Positions 34,790-42,948 of a stretch of 61,231 nucleotides of DNA are shown here, piece by piece; the first letter of the stretch is position 1, and the number at the start of each line of letters is the position of its first letter. This stretch comes from Streptomyces himastatinicus ATCC 53653 (GTDB taxonomy: Bacteria > Actinomycetota > Actinomycetes > Streptomycetales > Streptomycetaceae), in contig NZ_GG657754.1 of NCBI RefSeq assembly GCF_000158915.1, positions 2,490,480 through 2,551,710 on the forward strand, given 5' to 3'. The notes beneath the pieces were generated by a model that worked only from the letters and a program-made list of their open reading frames with translations, searched no databases and was not told the origin of the DNA. The translations under genes and the position numbers were made by a program.

Positions 34790-35395
34790 ATGAGCATGAA
34801 GACGTTATTGCCGGGTCGGTACAGACCCGTCACCGCTCTCCTCTTCGTCGCCTTCTCCCTGACCGCCTGCGGTGAGCAGCGCGTCGCGGCGTCCGATGCC
34901 CCGAGCGCTCCCCCGACGTCCAAGGCCAGTCCCAGCCCCAGTTCCTCCGGTGCTCCCGCTTATGTGGAACCCGGAGTCGTCGACGGCGCCCCGCACAACG
35001 GCGACAACAACGCCTACCGCCGCCCCGGTGAGATGTCCCCCGCCGGCGCCAGGGACGCGCGGAGGGAAGCCGACCGCATCGAGCCCGTGCTCAAGCGGCT
35101 GTGGAACCAGAAGAAGTGGGACCCCAAGACCGTGCGCACGGCGCTGCTCAAGCTCGGCTACGAGGAGGAGCGCTTCGGGCCGAAGGGAGAGCGGCTCGGC
35201 GGGACGCTCACCGTGACGGGAATGCCCTCGCGCTACGAGGCCGACCACTATGTCCACCCCGAGGGCGCCCGGGTGGGCCTTCGCGTCCATGACGACGCAT
35301 GCGTCACGGCATTCCTACAGAAGACCAACTTCCAGGTCAGCACCAACGGGCCCTATATGGAGACCGGCTGCTTCGCACCGCCCTCCGGCCACTGA
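34790..35395 (+). CDS. Secreted lipoprotein
   Basis: A 201-aa protein with a lipoprotein signal peptide: basic MSMKTLLPGRYR, a hydrophobic stretch, and the lipobox SLTAC with the lipidated Cys near residue 27. A Ser/Pro/Ala-rich spacer of about 30 residues precedes a folded domain of about 130 residues with two further cysteines (VHDDACVTAF and METGCFAPP). The fold is not recognised. An ATG at 34796 is an alternative start. It is divergent from the holin-like gene and is monocistronic. Confidence 0.7.
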   Translation: MSMKTLLPGRYRPVTALLFVAFSLTACGEQRVAASDAPSAPPTSKASPSPSSSGAPAYVEPGVVDGAPHNGDNNAYRRPGEMSPAGARDARREADRIEPVLKRLWNQKKWDPKTVRTALLKLGYEEERFGPKGERLGGTLTVTGMPSRYEADHYVHPEGARVGLRVHDDACVTAFLQKTNFQVSTNGPYMETGCFAPPSGH

Positions 35396-35432
35396 GACGG
35401 TGCGGGACGCCGCACCCCGCCCCATGACGACG

Positions 35433-36155
35433 TCACACGCGGTCCAGGCGCTGTGGCGGGTGGGGCGGCCACGGCCCGAGAGGGGGCAGTTCCTCCGTCG
35501 CCACCGGTGGGACCACGGGCGTACGTCCGGACAGCCAGGCCGCCAGGTCGCGCACGCGTCCGTCGACCACCGTGCCCGGCGGCCCCTCACCGGCGGCCCA
35601 TTGGCGGCGCATGTCCTCGGCCCGGACCAGAGTGCCTGCCGGAAGGCGGCCGAGGAGGAAGTCGATGGCGTGTGCGGCCAGGTCCTCGGGCCAGTCGCCC
35701 GGCCCTACGCCGAGGTCCAGGTCGACCATGTGGATCCACGCCTCGCGCCAGCGTGCGAAGACCGTGGCGGCGATGTCCGCGTTGCGGAACGTGACCGGAC
35801 GGCTCCAGTCCACCTCGTCGGCGCGTGCCCAGACCGCCTCCAGTCCGGCGGTGTGCGCGGCGAGTTCCGCGCGGTGCTCGGCGGCGCTCCGGCCCGCCGT
35901 GGCCTCGATGATCGCGTTGCGCTCGTCCATCCCGCCGTCGTAACCCGCGACGAGCTCACCACGCAGGGCATGCTCCGCGAGACGGGCGAACATCCGCGCG
36001 TTGTCCGTGAGATGCGCCAGGACATGCCCGCGTGACCAGCCCGGAAGGGCGGACGCCTCGGCGACCTGCTGGTCGTCGAGTCCGGCCACGACCCGTTCCA
36101 GGGACCGGTGGGCATCGATCACTGCTGCGACAGGAGGGTGCATACCGAAGATCAT
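35433..36155 (-). CDS. Maleylpyruvate isomerase/DinB-like mycothiol-dependent protein (TIGR03083 type)
   Basis: A 240-aa DinB-like protein with ALPGWSRGHVLAHLTDNARMFARLAEH, the metal-histidine helix of the mycothiol maleylpyruvate isomerase family. The second metal His lies in AWIHMVDLDLG. The C-terminal domain ends in a Pro-rich tail. ATG 36155 is chosen, and ATG 36143 is possible. The gene follows the PCMT-like gene on the same strand by 29 bp, and the two may be co-transcribed. Confidence 0.75.
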   Translation of the reverse strand: MIFGMHPPVAAVIDAHRSLERVVAGLDDQQVAEASALPGWSRGHVLAHLTDNARMFARLAEHALRGELVAGYDGGMDERNAIIEATAGRSAAEHRAELAAHTAGLEAVWARADEVDWSRPVTFRNADIAATVFARWREAWIHMVDLDLGVGPGDWPEDLAAHAIDFLLGRLPAGTLVRAEDMRRQWAAGEGPPGTVVDGRVRDLAAWLSGRTPVVPPVATEELPPLGPWPPHPPQRLDRV

Positions 36156-36184
36156 GAGCCGCTTGGCCGAACGCTGTCCATTGC

Positions 36185-37342
36185 CTACGCCACAGTGCTG
36201 TCCGGATCGTCCAGCCACACCCGATGCCCGTCCGGCGTCACGGTCAGCCCGAACCGGGTGTGGTCCGGCGCGCCCCGCGTCTGCCACCACCGGTACGCGC
36301 CCTCCACCTCGTCCCAGAGCCGACGCGGCCCCGCCTGCCAGACGCGCGCCTGCGTCTTCTCCTCGCGGAACACCACGCACGCCCAGGAGCGGTCGCCCAG
36401 CCCGTAGAACCACACCGGCCGCGCCCCGTCCTCCTTATCCGCCACCACCTGGACGCAACGCGGTACGCGGAGCCCCAGCACGAAGGGGAGGGCGCTGTAC
36501 GGCCCGGTGACGAACTCCGCCTCGGTCAGGTCGGTGGTTGACGTATCGGCGCCGTCGGTCGGGTCGTACGCGCCGTGATCGGGGAGCGCCGGCCGCTGGG
36601 AGCGCAGCTTCATGAACTCCACGGGCCGGGTGAAGCGGCCGGTCGCCGTCCCCTGGTGCACCGTGAGCCGGGCGACGGCGTCGGCGTGGGTGAAGTGCGT
36701 GCCCCAGGGCGCGACGATGAGGCCGCCGGGGCGGGTCTGCTCGATCCACGCCCCGGGGATCGCCCGGACCCCCACGGTGGCCAGGACGCGGTCGTACGGT
36801 GCGCGGCCCGCGTGCCCCTCGGCTCCGTCGCCCACGACGACGGCCGGGTGCCACCCGGCGGCGCGCAGCCGCTCGCCCGCGTGCCGCGATACGGCGGGGT
36901 CCACCTCGACGGTGGTGACCCCGCCGCCGCGGCCACAGCGGTGCGCCAGGGCCGCCGCCGTCTCGCCCGTGCCGGTGCCGACGTCCAGCACCGTCATGCC
37001 GTCGTCCACCGTGAGGTCCTGGAGCAACGCGTAGACGACGGACGGCATGGAAGAGCTGCTGCTGGATACCCGTCCGGGTTCGGTGCCGGTGTGCTCGCCG
37101 TCGTCCCACTGCGTCACGATCGGCGCGTCACGGTCGGTGGCGGCATACCAGGCGCCGGGGTCCTCGGCCCTGTGGACGGCGGTGGCGTGGTGGGTGCGGG
37201 TGTCGAACGGCCACATGAGGTCGGGCAGGAAGTCGACCCGGTCCACGGCGGCGAAGGTGGGCGCCCAGTCCGCCGCCATCGCCCGCCCTTCCAGCAGCGC
37301 CCGCCCCAACGCCCGCCGCCCCGCGCGGGATTCCGATGTCAT
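36185..37342 (-). CDS. Protein-L-isoaspartate O-methyltransferase-like protein (PCMT family)
   Basis: A 385-aa SAM-dependent methyltransferase of the PCMT-like group. Motif I is VLDVGTGTGETAAALAHRCG near residue 120. The pre-motif region, with SSSSSMPSVVYALLQDL, resembles the SSxxP substrate loop of PCMT, and the RVLATVGVRAIP and GGLIVAPWGT segments follow. It is longer than the about 220-aa housekeeping PCMT, with extra domains at both ends. This form is common as a maturation or repair methyltransferase in Streptomyces. I see no peptide precursor next to it. It is divergent from the gene at 37400. Confidence 0.75.
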   Translation of the reverse strand: MTSESRAGRRALGRALLEGRAMAADWAPTFAAVDRVDFLPDLMWPFDTRTHHATAVHRAEDPGAWYAATDRDAPIVTQWDDGEHTGTEPGRVSSSSSSMPSVVYALLQDLTVDDGMTVLDVGTGTGETAAALAHRCGRGGGVTTVEVDPAVSRHAGERLRAAGWHPAVVVGDGAEGHAGRAPYDRVLATVGVRAIPGAWIEQTRPGGLIVAPWGTHFTHADAVARLTVHQGTATGRFTRPVEFMKLRSQRPALPDHGAYDPTDGADTSTTDLTEAEFVTGPYSALPFVLGLRVPRCVQVVADKEDGARPVWFYGLGDRSWACVVFREEKTQARVWQAGPRRLWDEVEGAYRWWQTRGAPDHTRFGLTVTPDGHRVWLDDPDSTVA

Positions 37343-37399
37343 GGACGGCAGCATAGAAATGACAGCTGGAGCCGGACACGAACCACGGATAATGGGCGC

Positions 37400-37918
37400 A
37401 TGTTCGACCACGAGATACTGCCGCCCGCCGTGGACACGGAGGCCCTGCTCGCCCTGTCCCGCGAACACCACGCCCGGACCGCGCGGGCCTGGGGCACCCG
37501 CGAGGTGGGGGGCCATCTGGTCAAGGTGTACTCCGTGCACGCGCCCGGGCGGGCCGTGACCGACCAGAACGTGGCCACCGCCCTCCGCCTCGCGGGCGGC
37601 CATCTCGAACTCGGCGCGACCCGTGGCTCGCTGGGCCTCGCCGTGCTCATCGTGCACGCGGGCGGCGACGGCGACTACGTCCTGATCCACAGCTGGATCG
37701 AGGGCTACATGTCCGACCTCGCCGTCTTCTCCGGCCCCGCCGACGCGCCCGACGAGCTGCGCCCCGGGCGCGTCGGGCTCGCCCCGTGCGTGTGGGAAGC
37801 AGCGGTCCTCGCCCATGAGCGCGAGGCGTTCTCGCGGCACCTCCTCGACGGCGACGGCGCCCTCGCGGACCGGCTCGCCGCATGGCAGGCCGACACCCTT
37901 GACGGCGGCGTCCGATGA
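37400..37918 (+). CDS. Hypothetical cytosolic protein
   Basis: A 172-aa protein starting MFDHEILPPAVDTEALLALS, with a mixed alpha/beta composition, no membrane segment and no family I recognise. Its stop overlaps the ATG of the degenerate acetyltransferase as ATGA, so both were once an operon. Confidence 0.6.
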   Translation: MFDHEILPPAVDTEALLALSREHHARTARAWGTREVGGHLVKVYSVHAPGRAVTDQNVATALRLAGGHLELGATRGSLGLAVLIVHAGGDGDYVLIHSWIEGYMSDLAVFSGPADAPDELRPGRVGLAPCVWEAAVLAHEREAFSRHLLDGDGALADRLAAWQADTLDGGVR

Positions 37919-38112
37919 CCACGGCGCACGTCCGGCGGGCCCGCCCCGCCGACCTGCCGCGTGTCGCCCTGCTCGCCGCCGAGCACGCCGACCGGCTCCG
38001 CGCCCTCCTGTTCGGCACAACCGCCCCGCGCCTGCACTGCTTTGTGGCGTAGCGCGCCGACGGCGAGGTCGTGGGGTACGCCACCTGCGCCCCGGAGGTC
38101 TCCACGGCCTAG
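37915..38112 (+). pseudogene. GNAT N-acetyltransferase remnant with two in-frame TAG stops
   Basis: The frame begins MTTAHVRRARPADLPRVALL, the standard start of a GNAT protein. It is interrupted by TAG at 38050-38052 in the strand that reads FVA-stop-RADGEVVGYATC, and again at 38110-38112. The rest of the GNAT core, including the acetyl-CoA site, is missing. The DJ-1-like gene on the other strand ends at 38109. Two stops plus truncation point to real decay rather than a single base error. Confidence 0.7.
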
Positions 38113-38741
38113 CCCGGCGCGCCGGCCTCCTGGCGCATCCGGGCGGTCAGCTCGGCCGGGGCCTTGTGCGGTGATCCGGAGTCGTAGGGCGGCTGGGGGT
38201 CGTACTGGAGCATCAGCTGGACGGTCTGCGCGGTGGCGTCCCCGGCGATCCGCCCGGCCAGGGCCAGGCCCATGTCGATCCCGGCCGAGACACCCGCCGC
38301 GGTGACGTACTTGCCGTCGAACACATAGCGCTCGTCCACGGCCTCCACCCCCAGGGCCCGGAGGTCGTCCATGGCGGTCCAGTGGGTGGTGGCGCGGCGG
38401 CCGGTGAGCAGTCCGGCCGAGCCGAGGATCAGCGAACCGGTGCACACCGACGTGGTCCAGGTCGTGGTGGCGTCCACGGCCCGCAGCCAGGCGAGCACTT
38501 CCGGGTTCTTCTGCTGCTCGGCCGGGAACGGACCGCCGGGCACCAGCACGACGTCCGGCCGCGCCACTTCCTCCAGCGTGGCTTCGGCCACCAGCTGGAG
38601 GCTGCCGCTGTCGTTGCGCACCGGGCCGCGGCGTTCGGCCACGAACACCGGCTGGGCGCCGGGCAGTCCGGCCAGGGTGTCGTACGGGCCGACGGCGTCG
38701 AGGGCCGTGAAGTGTTCGTAGAGCAGGATCGCGATCTGCAC
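38109..38741 (-). CDS. DJ-1/PfpI-family protein (isonitrile-hydratase-like)
   Basis: A 210-aa DJ-1/PfpI domain. The nucleophile elbow reads TSVCTGSLILGSAGLL with the Cys of the InhA/isocyanide-hydratase subgroup. The partner VLVPGGPFPAEQQ carries the family turn. It lies 35 bp from an AraC-type GlxA regulator with the same fold in its N-domain, on the same strand. It may be a glyoxalase-, amidase- or hydratase-like enzyme, and the substrate is not known. Confidence 0.8.
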   Translation of the reverse strand: MQIAILLYEHFTALDAVGPYDTLAGLPGAQPVFVAERRGPVRNDSGSLQLVAEATLEEVARPDVVLVPGGPFPAEQQKNPEVLAWLRAVDATTTWTTSVCTGSLILGSAGLLTGRRATTHWTAMDDLRALGVEAVDERYVFDGKYVTAAGVSAGIDMGLALAGRIAGDATAQTVQLMLQYDPQPPYDSGSPHKAPAELTARMRQEAGAPG

Positions 38742-38776
38742 GATGGTGCCTCTCGATAGGAATGGTTGACGTGGGC

Positions 38777-39733
38777 TCAGGGATGGAAGCGGCGCCGGTA
38801 CTCGGCGGGGGCGGTACCCAGGTCGCGGACGAAGGCGCGGCGCATGGCCTCCGGTGTGCCGTAGCCACAGGCGCGGGAGACCTCCGCGATGCCGCCGTCG
38901 GTGTCCTCCAGCAGCCGCCGCGCCACTTCGAGCCGTACCTGGTCCACGTACCGGCCGGGCGTGACGCCGATCTCGTCCCGGAAGGCGCGGGCGAAGTGGC
39001 GGGGTGACAGGTTCGCCCGCTCGGCCAGGGCGGATACGGACAGGTCGGCCTCGGGGTGTTCGGCGATGTACTGCTGGATGTCGCGCAGCGGACGGCGCTG
39101 TGCGCTCTGTGCCGCCAGCTGGACGCTGAACTGCCGCTGACCGCCGGGGCGGCGGAGGAAGACGACCAGGAAGCGGGCCACGGTGAGGGCGACATCGCGG
39201 CCCAGGTCCTCCTCCACGAGGGCGAGCGCGAGGTCGATGCCGCTGGTGACCCCGGCGGAGGTGGACACCGCTCCGTCACGGATGTAGATGGGCTCCGGGT
39301 CCACCTCCACGGCGGGGAACCGCTCGGCCAGCCCCTCCGACAGCGCCCAATGGGTCGTCACCCGGCGACCGTCCAGCAGCCCGGCCGCGGCCAGCGCGTA
39401 GGCCCCGGTGCACACCGACACCAGACGCCGCGCCGCCGGGGCGTTCTCGCGCAGCCACGCCACAACCCCCGGATCCATCGCGCGGGTGCCCTCACCGCCC
39501 GGCACGATCAGGGTGTGCGGAGCGGGCGCGTCCGGCAGCGCGAGGTCCGGAGTGACCGACAGCCCGCTGGAGGTGCGCACCGGTGAGCCGTCCAGGCTGC
39601 CGGTCCTGATGTCGTACGCGCCGGGGACCGTCCCCGCCGCACCGGCGAAGACCTCCAACGGTCCGGTGAAGTCCAGGCTCAGTACGCCGTCGAAGAGGAC
39701 GATGAGCACGGTGCGCGCTTCCATGGCGTCCAT
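38777..39733 (-). CDS. GlxA-family transcriptional regulator (DJ-1 domain + AraC HTH)
   Basis: A 318-aa regulator. The N-domain is DJ-1-like (LIVLFDGVLSLDFTGPLEVF, VSVCTGAYALAAAGLLDG). The C-domain is an AraC-type double HTH: LSVSALAERANLSPRHFARAF then GGIAEVSRACGYGTPEAMRRA. Such proteins often control the adjacent DJ-1 gene. ATGs at 39733 and 39724 are both possible, and neither has a strong ribosome site. It is in one strand with the gene at 38109-38741. Confidence 0.85.
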   Translation of the reverse strand: MDAMEARTVLIVLFDGVLSLDFTGPLEVFAGAAGTVPGAYDIRTGSLDGSPVRTSSGLSVTPDLALPDAPAPHTLIVPGGEGTRAMDPGVVAWLRENAPAARRLVSVCTGAYALAAAGLLDGRRVTTHWALSEGLAERFPAVEVDPEPIYIRDGAVSTSAGVTSGIDLALALVEEDLGRDVALTVARFLVVFLRRPGGQRQFSVQLAAQSAQRRPLRDIQQYIAEHPEADLSVSALAERANLSPRHFARAFRDEIGVTPGRYVDQVRLEVARRLLEDTDGGIAEVSRACGYGTPEAMRRAFVRDLGTAPAEYRRRFHP

Positions 39734-39815
39734 GCTGGCCGCTGGAGATGATGGCAGCAATGACGCGTTTCCCACCTTTCCTGCCAACGGCGGCCGGATG
39801 CACCGGTTCCCGACG

Positions 39816-40199
39816 TCAGGCGTCGAAGCGGTGGCGCGCGCCCTCGATGTGGCCGAGGTACCGGTGGGTCCAGTCGCACATGGTGTCGACCGTGGCACGC
39901 AGCCCCCGGCCCGGCTCGGTGAGGGTGTACTCGACCCTCGGCGGCACCGTGGGGTGCACCTTCCGGTCGACCAGGCCGTTGCGCTCCAGCATGCGCAGGT
40001 TCTGGGTGAGCATCTTGTGGCTCACGCCCTCGACCTCCCTCCGCAGCTCGCTGAAGCGCAGGGTGCGCTCGCCGAGCGCCTCGATGATCAGGAGCGCCCA
40101 CTTGTTGGCGACGTCGGAGAAGATCTCCCGCGCCAGCGAGTCCGCGCGCCGCAGGTCCGCGTCCTCGGGCAGGCCCTTGAGTTCCTGCTTGGTCACCAT
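39816..40199 (-). CDS. HxlR-family transcriptional regulator
   Basis: A 127-aa winged-helix protein with the HxlR core ANKWALLIIEALGERTLRFS, the recognition region GVSHKMLTQNLRMLERNGLV and the wing RVEYTLTEPGRGL. HxlR regulators act as dimers and often respond to aldehydes or reactive electrophiles. It is divergent from the RidA-like gene at 40301. A 13-bp inverted repeat lies between them and is probably its operator. Confidence 0.85.
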   Translation of the reverse strand: MVTKQELKGLPEDADLRRADSLAREIFSDVANKWALLIIEALGERTLRFSELRREVEGVSHKMLTQNLRMLERNGLVDRKVHPTVPPRVEYTLTEPGRGLRATVDTMCDWTHRYLGHIEGARHRFDA

Positions 40200-40246
40200 C
40201 AGGTTCCCCTGTCACCAAAAAGTGCGTTCTTCCAGGTCGGCCCTCA

Positions 40247-40279
40247 CTCTCTTACGGTTTCCGAGTAACCGCAAGAGAG
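40247..40279. promoter_or_regulatory. Operator-like inverted repeat between HxlR and RidA genes
   Basis: CTCTCTTACGGTT at 40247-40259 and AACCGCAAGAGAG at 40267-40279: 13-bp arms with one mismatch, 7-bp spacer, in the 101-bp gap between the divergent genes. The size and place fit binding of a dimeric HxlR repressor over the RidA promoter. Confidence 0.7.
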
Positions 40280-40300
40280 CGACCCAGAAGGGCGAAAACC

Positions 40301-40702
40301 ATGGCCACCAACGATGTCTTCAACCACAACGTGCCCGCCGAGAGCGACTTCGGCTACTCACAGGCGATCAAGTCCGGCGATCTGATCCACGTCTCCGGAC
40401 AGCTCTCGCTGGACGAGGCGGGCGACTTCCGCCACCCGGACGACTTCGCCGCCCAGCTCCAGCAGACGTACGTCAACGTGGACAAGGTCCTGGCCCACTA
40501 CGGCGTCACCCGCGGCCAGGTCGTCTCGCAGACCCTGTACGTGGTGAACCTGCGGCAGCACGCGGATGCGGTGGCGGAGGGCAACCGCGCCTACTTCGGC
40601 GACCACCGCCCGGTCAGCACGGTCCTCGGCGTCACCGAACTGACCTTCCCCGGCCAGGTCATCGAGATCAGCCTCATCGCCGACACGAAGCTGAACGCCT
40701 GA
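40301..40702 (+). CDS. RidA/YjgF-family protein
   Basis: A 133-aa trimeric YjgF-fold protein. It opens with VPAESDFGYSQAIKSGDLIHVSGQ and contains the family core VTRGQVVSQTLYVVNLRQHA and HRPVSTVLGVTELTFPGQVIEIS. The catalytic Arg of RidA lies in the HRPVST segment as Arg. Enamine/imine deamination or a related hydrolysis is the usual role. It is under the putative control of the divergent HxlR regulator. Confidence 0.85.
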   Translation: MATNDVFNHNVPAESDFGYSQAIKSGDLIHVSGQLSLDEAGDFRHPDDFAAQLQQTYVNVDKVLAHYGVTRGQVVSQTLYVVNLRQHADAVAEGNRAYFGDHRPVSTVLGVTELTFPGQVIEISLIADTKLNA

Positions 40703-40716
40703 GCCCAGTCCGGTCC

Positions 40717-41226
40717 TCAGTCGATCGATCCCCAGGCCCGGTACGGCCGCCGTTGCGGCTCGGGGGTGTTCTGGACCACGGCAGGTCCGTGCCGCCTGCG
40801 GGAGCGGTGTTTGAGAAGACCGACCAGGCCCGCTATGCCCCCTGCGGCGAACGGCAGGGAGAACATGCCCGCCAGTACCAACATGCCAATGGCGTTCGCC
40901 TTCTTCCCGTCCTGGAGTGCGCCGATACCGGCAACGATGAAGATCACGATGATCACGAGCGGAGGCAGGAGCCATGGCCACGGATTGGGCTCAGGGGTCT
41001 CCCGGAAAGCCGCGTACCAGTAGCGGGCGCACCACCAGGCGACCGCGAGGACCGAAAGTGCAGCTGCGGCGAAGCCGATCATAGGCAGCGGGCTGTCGGT
41101 GGTGTTCACGGCCACGATGGAAAGCGTCACCCCCATCAGGGCCATGAAGGGCGTCAGCATCCCTCCCACAATGAGGCGGTGACGACGGGAGCCGCTGAGT
41201 GCGTTGGGCGGAATGAACATGATCAA
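40717..41226 (-). CDS. Hypothetical integral membrane protein
   Basis: A 169-aa protein with four hydrophobic segments (residues about 18-45, 50-70, 86-105, 113-138) and an Arg-rich cytosolic tail KHRSRRRHG. It is of unknown family. The convergent RidA gene ends 14 bp away. Confidence 0.6.
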   Translation of the reverse strand: MIMFIPPNALSGSRRHRLIVGGMLTPFMALMGVTLSIVAVNTTDSPLPMIGFAAAALSVLAVAWWCARYWYAAFRETPEPNPWPWLLPPLVIIVIFIVAGIGALQDGKKANAIGMLVLAGMFSLPFAAGGIAGLVGLLKHRSRRRHGPAVVQNTPEPQRRPYRAWGSID

Positions 41227-41250
41227 GCATCCTACGGAAGGCGGGGCTGA

Positions 41251-41865
41251 TCACGGACCCTGCCGACGCGCGTTCCGGAGCGGCGCGAGGCCGTCGAAGA
41301 CGATGGCGAGCATCCGGTCTCGTACCTCCTCATCAAGGTGGGCGGGTGCGGAGGCTCGCGATGTGGCAACGAGCAAGGCGTACACCTCGGGCAGTTCGAC
41401 ATCACCCCGAACGGCGCCGTCGCGTTGGGCATGCTGGAGCAGAAGACCGACGGCTCGGCGCAGCCCGTCCGATGCCCGAGCGGCGTCGCCGCCGTTGCCG
41501 CCACCGGCCTCGTACAGGGCCTCGCCTATGGCGATTTTCCCAGGCGCGTCGGCGACCAGGTGGCTGAAGAAGCCGAAGAACGCCGCACCCGGGTCCGCGG
41601 CATGAAAGAGCGATTCGGCCTGCTCGCGCAGGCGATCGAACCGCTGCACAAGAACGGCCTCCAACAGCGCCGCCTTCGTGGGGAAGTGGCGGAAGACCGT
41701 GGCGATGCCGACGTTGGCCAGACGGGCCACCTCCTCGGTGGACGCCAACTGACCGCCCCTGCCGAAGACCTCTTCGGCGACGCTCAAGATCCGCTCGCGG
41801 TTGGTTCGCGCGTCAGCGCGTTGCGGCCGCCTGCCATCCGTCCCTCGGTCACCTGGAGTGCTCAT
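41251..41865 (-). CDS. TetR-family transcriptional regulator
   Basis: A 204-aa TetR regulator. The HTH is RERILSVAEEVFGRGGQLAS followed by EVARLANVGIATVFRHFPTK. The C-terminal domain is helical. ATG 41865 has GGGAAG upstream. It is divergent from the SnoaL-like gene across a 19-bp-arm perfect palindrome, which is very probably its operator and lets it repress both genes. Confidence 0.88.
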   Translation of the reverse strand: MSTPGDRGTDGRRPQRADARTNRERILSVAEEVFGRGGQLASTEEVARLANVGIATVFRHFPTKAALLEAVLVQRFDRLREQAESLFHAADPGAAFFGFFSHLVADAPGKIAIGEALYEAGGGNGGDAARASDGLRRAVGLLLQHAQRDGAVRGDVELPEVYALLVATSRASAPAHLDEEVRDRMLAIVFDGLAPLRNARRQGP

Positions 41866-41889
41866 CGCGCTTCCCACCCGTATATCGCT

Positions 41890-41933
41890 ATCCGAAGTGG
41901 CGACTCCGTATAATCGGAGTCGCCACTTCGGAT
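41890..41933. promoter_or_regulatory. Perfect 19-bp-arm operator with TATAAT in the centre
   Basis: Left arm ATCCGAAGTGGCGACTCCG (41890-41908), spacer TATAAT (41909-41914), right arm its exact complement reversed (41915-41933). The central TATAAT is a perfect -10 hexamer for the rightward gene, about 43 bp from its ATG. A TetR dimer or dimer pair on the arms would cover the promoter completely. Confidence 0.85.
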
Positions 41934-41956
41934 CGTACAGACGACAGGAGAGCGCC

Positions 41957-42419
41957 ATGTCCCAAGTCCTCAGCCCGCAAGAGGGTGTTCCTCGCGCTCG
42001 TGGACGGTGTCGCGGAGGGCCGCTGGAACGAACTGCCCGATCTGTACGCGGAGCGGACCCACGTGGTGCACCCGTTCGACCCGCTTCGCACCGCCGCGCT
42101 CCGCACCCGCGACGAACTGCGCGAACACTTCAGACCGACCGGCCCAGGCCCGCAGTTGCACCGCCGGGCAACCAACATCACGATCCACGAGACGACCGAC
42201 CCCGAGGTCATCGTCGCCGAGTTCGAGTACCAGGGCACGGTCGTGGAGACCGGAGAACCCTTCGCGCTGCCCGGCATCTTCGTGCTGCGGGTGCGCGACG
42301 GCCAGATCATCAGCTCTCGCGACTACTTCGACCACGTCACCGCCGCCAGAGTTCGCGGGCAGTTCGACACACTCGTCGCAGCCGTGCGGGCGAGCGATAT
42401 CCCCAGTCAGCAGACCTAG
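41957..42419 (+). CDS. SnoaL/NTF2-like small enzyme; one-base frameshift near its start
   Basis: An about 153-aa SnoaL-like (NTF2 fold) protein: FLALVDGVAEGRWNELPDLY, then HPFDPLRT, FEYQGTVVETGEPFALPGIF and ISSRDYFD. The frame as read begins only at a GTG at 41985 without a ribosome site. The ATG at 41957 has GGAG 6 nt upstream but is one base out of frame. Removing one G from the GGG at 41983-41985 joins them as MSQVLSPQEVFLALVDG, the usual N-terminus. The divergent TetR gene and its operator suggest a substrate-inducible enzyme. Isomerase, hydrolase or ester-cyclase are possible. Confidence 0.7.
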
Positions 42420-42829
42420 AGACGGACGCGGGCCCAGACGGTCTTTCCGACGATGCGCTCCCGCACGCCCCACGCCTCGGCGAACGCCTCCACGATCGCC
42501 AGCCCGCGCCCGCGCTCGGCGTCCGGCGACGCGTCGCCGAGCCGCGGTAGCCCCTCGCGGGGGTCGGAGACCTCGATGCCGACCAACTTTTCTGCGTCGT
42601 ATGCGATACGCACCTCGTAGTACCTCCCGGGTACGCGGCCATGCCGTACCGCGTTGGTCGCCAGCTCCGAGAGCACGAGCAGCACCGCCTGGGCGGAGCC
42701 CGGGGCCACGCCCCACCCGTGCAGCGCGGCCTCGGCGGCGTGGCGAGCGCGGTGGACGGATGGGGGTACGGGTGTAAACCTCTGCTTCCAGCCATGGCGA
42801 GGATTTACGTCGTGACTTTGTGCATTCAT
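42416..42829 (-). CDS. HATPase-domain anti-sigma-like regulatory protein
   Basis: A 137-aa single-domain GHKL ATPase/kinase of the SpoIIAB/RsbW kind. The N box is LVLSELATNAVRHG, the G1 region is EVSDPREGLPRL, and G2 is GRGLAIVEAFAEAWG. Many such proteins occur in Streptomyces, and their partners are unknown. It ends 4 bp before the SnoaL-like stop on the other strand. Confidence 0.8.
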   Translation of the reverse strand: MNAQSHDVNPRHGWKQRFTPVPPSVHRARHAAEAALHGWGVAPGSAQAVLLVLSELATNAVRHGRVPGRYYEVRIAYDAEKLVGIEVSDPREGLPRLGDASPDAERGRGLAIVEAFAEAWGVRERIVGKTVWARVRL

Positions 42830-42948
42830 ACCCCCACTGTCGGTGCAGGTGGCTAGCGTCACCAGTAACAGAACGTCGACTGCGGCGGCCGACAACTCTG
42901 GTCGAACGGACGTTGATTGGCGTTGAGCCGCGTTGAGGGGTGGTTGGG

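Noticed and set aside
36185..37342. Lanthipeptide-type cluster because of the PCMT-like methyltransferase
   Set aside because: PCMT-like proteins can be part of such clusters, but there is no dehydratase, cyclase or precursor-peptide gene near it.
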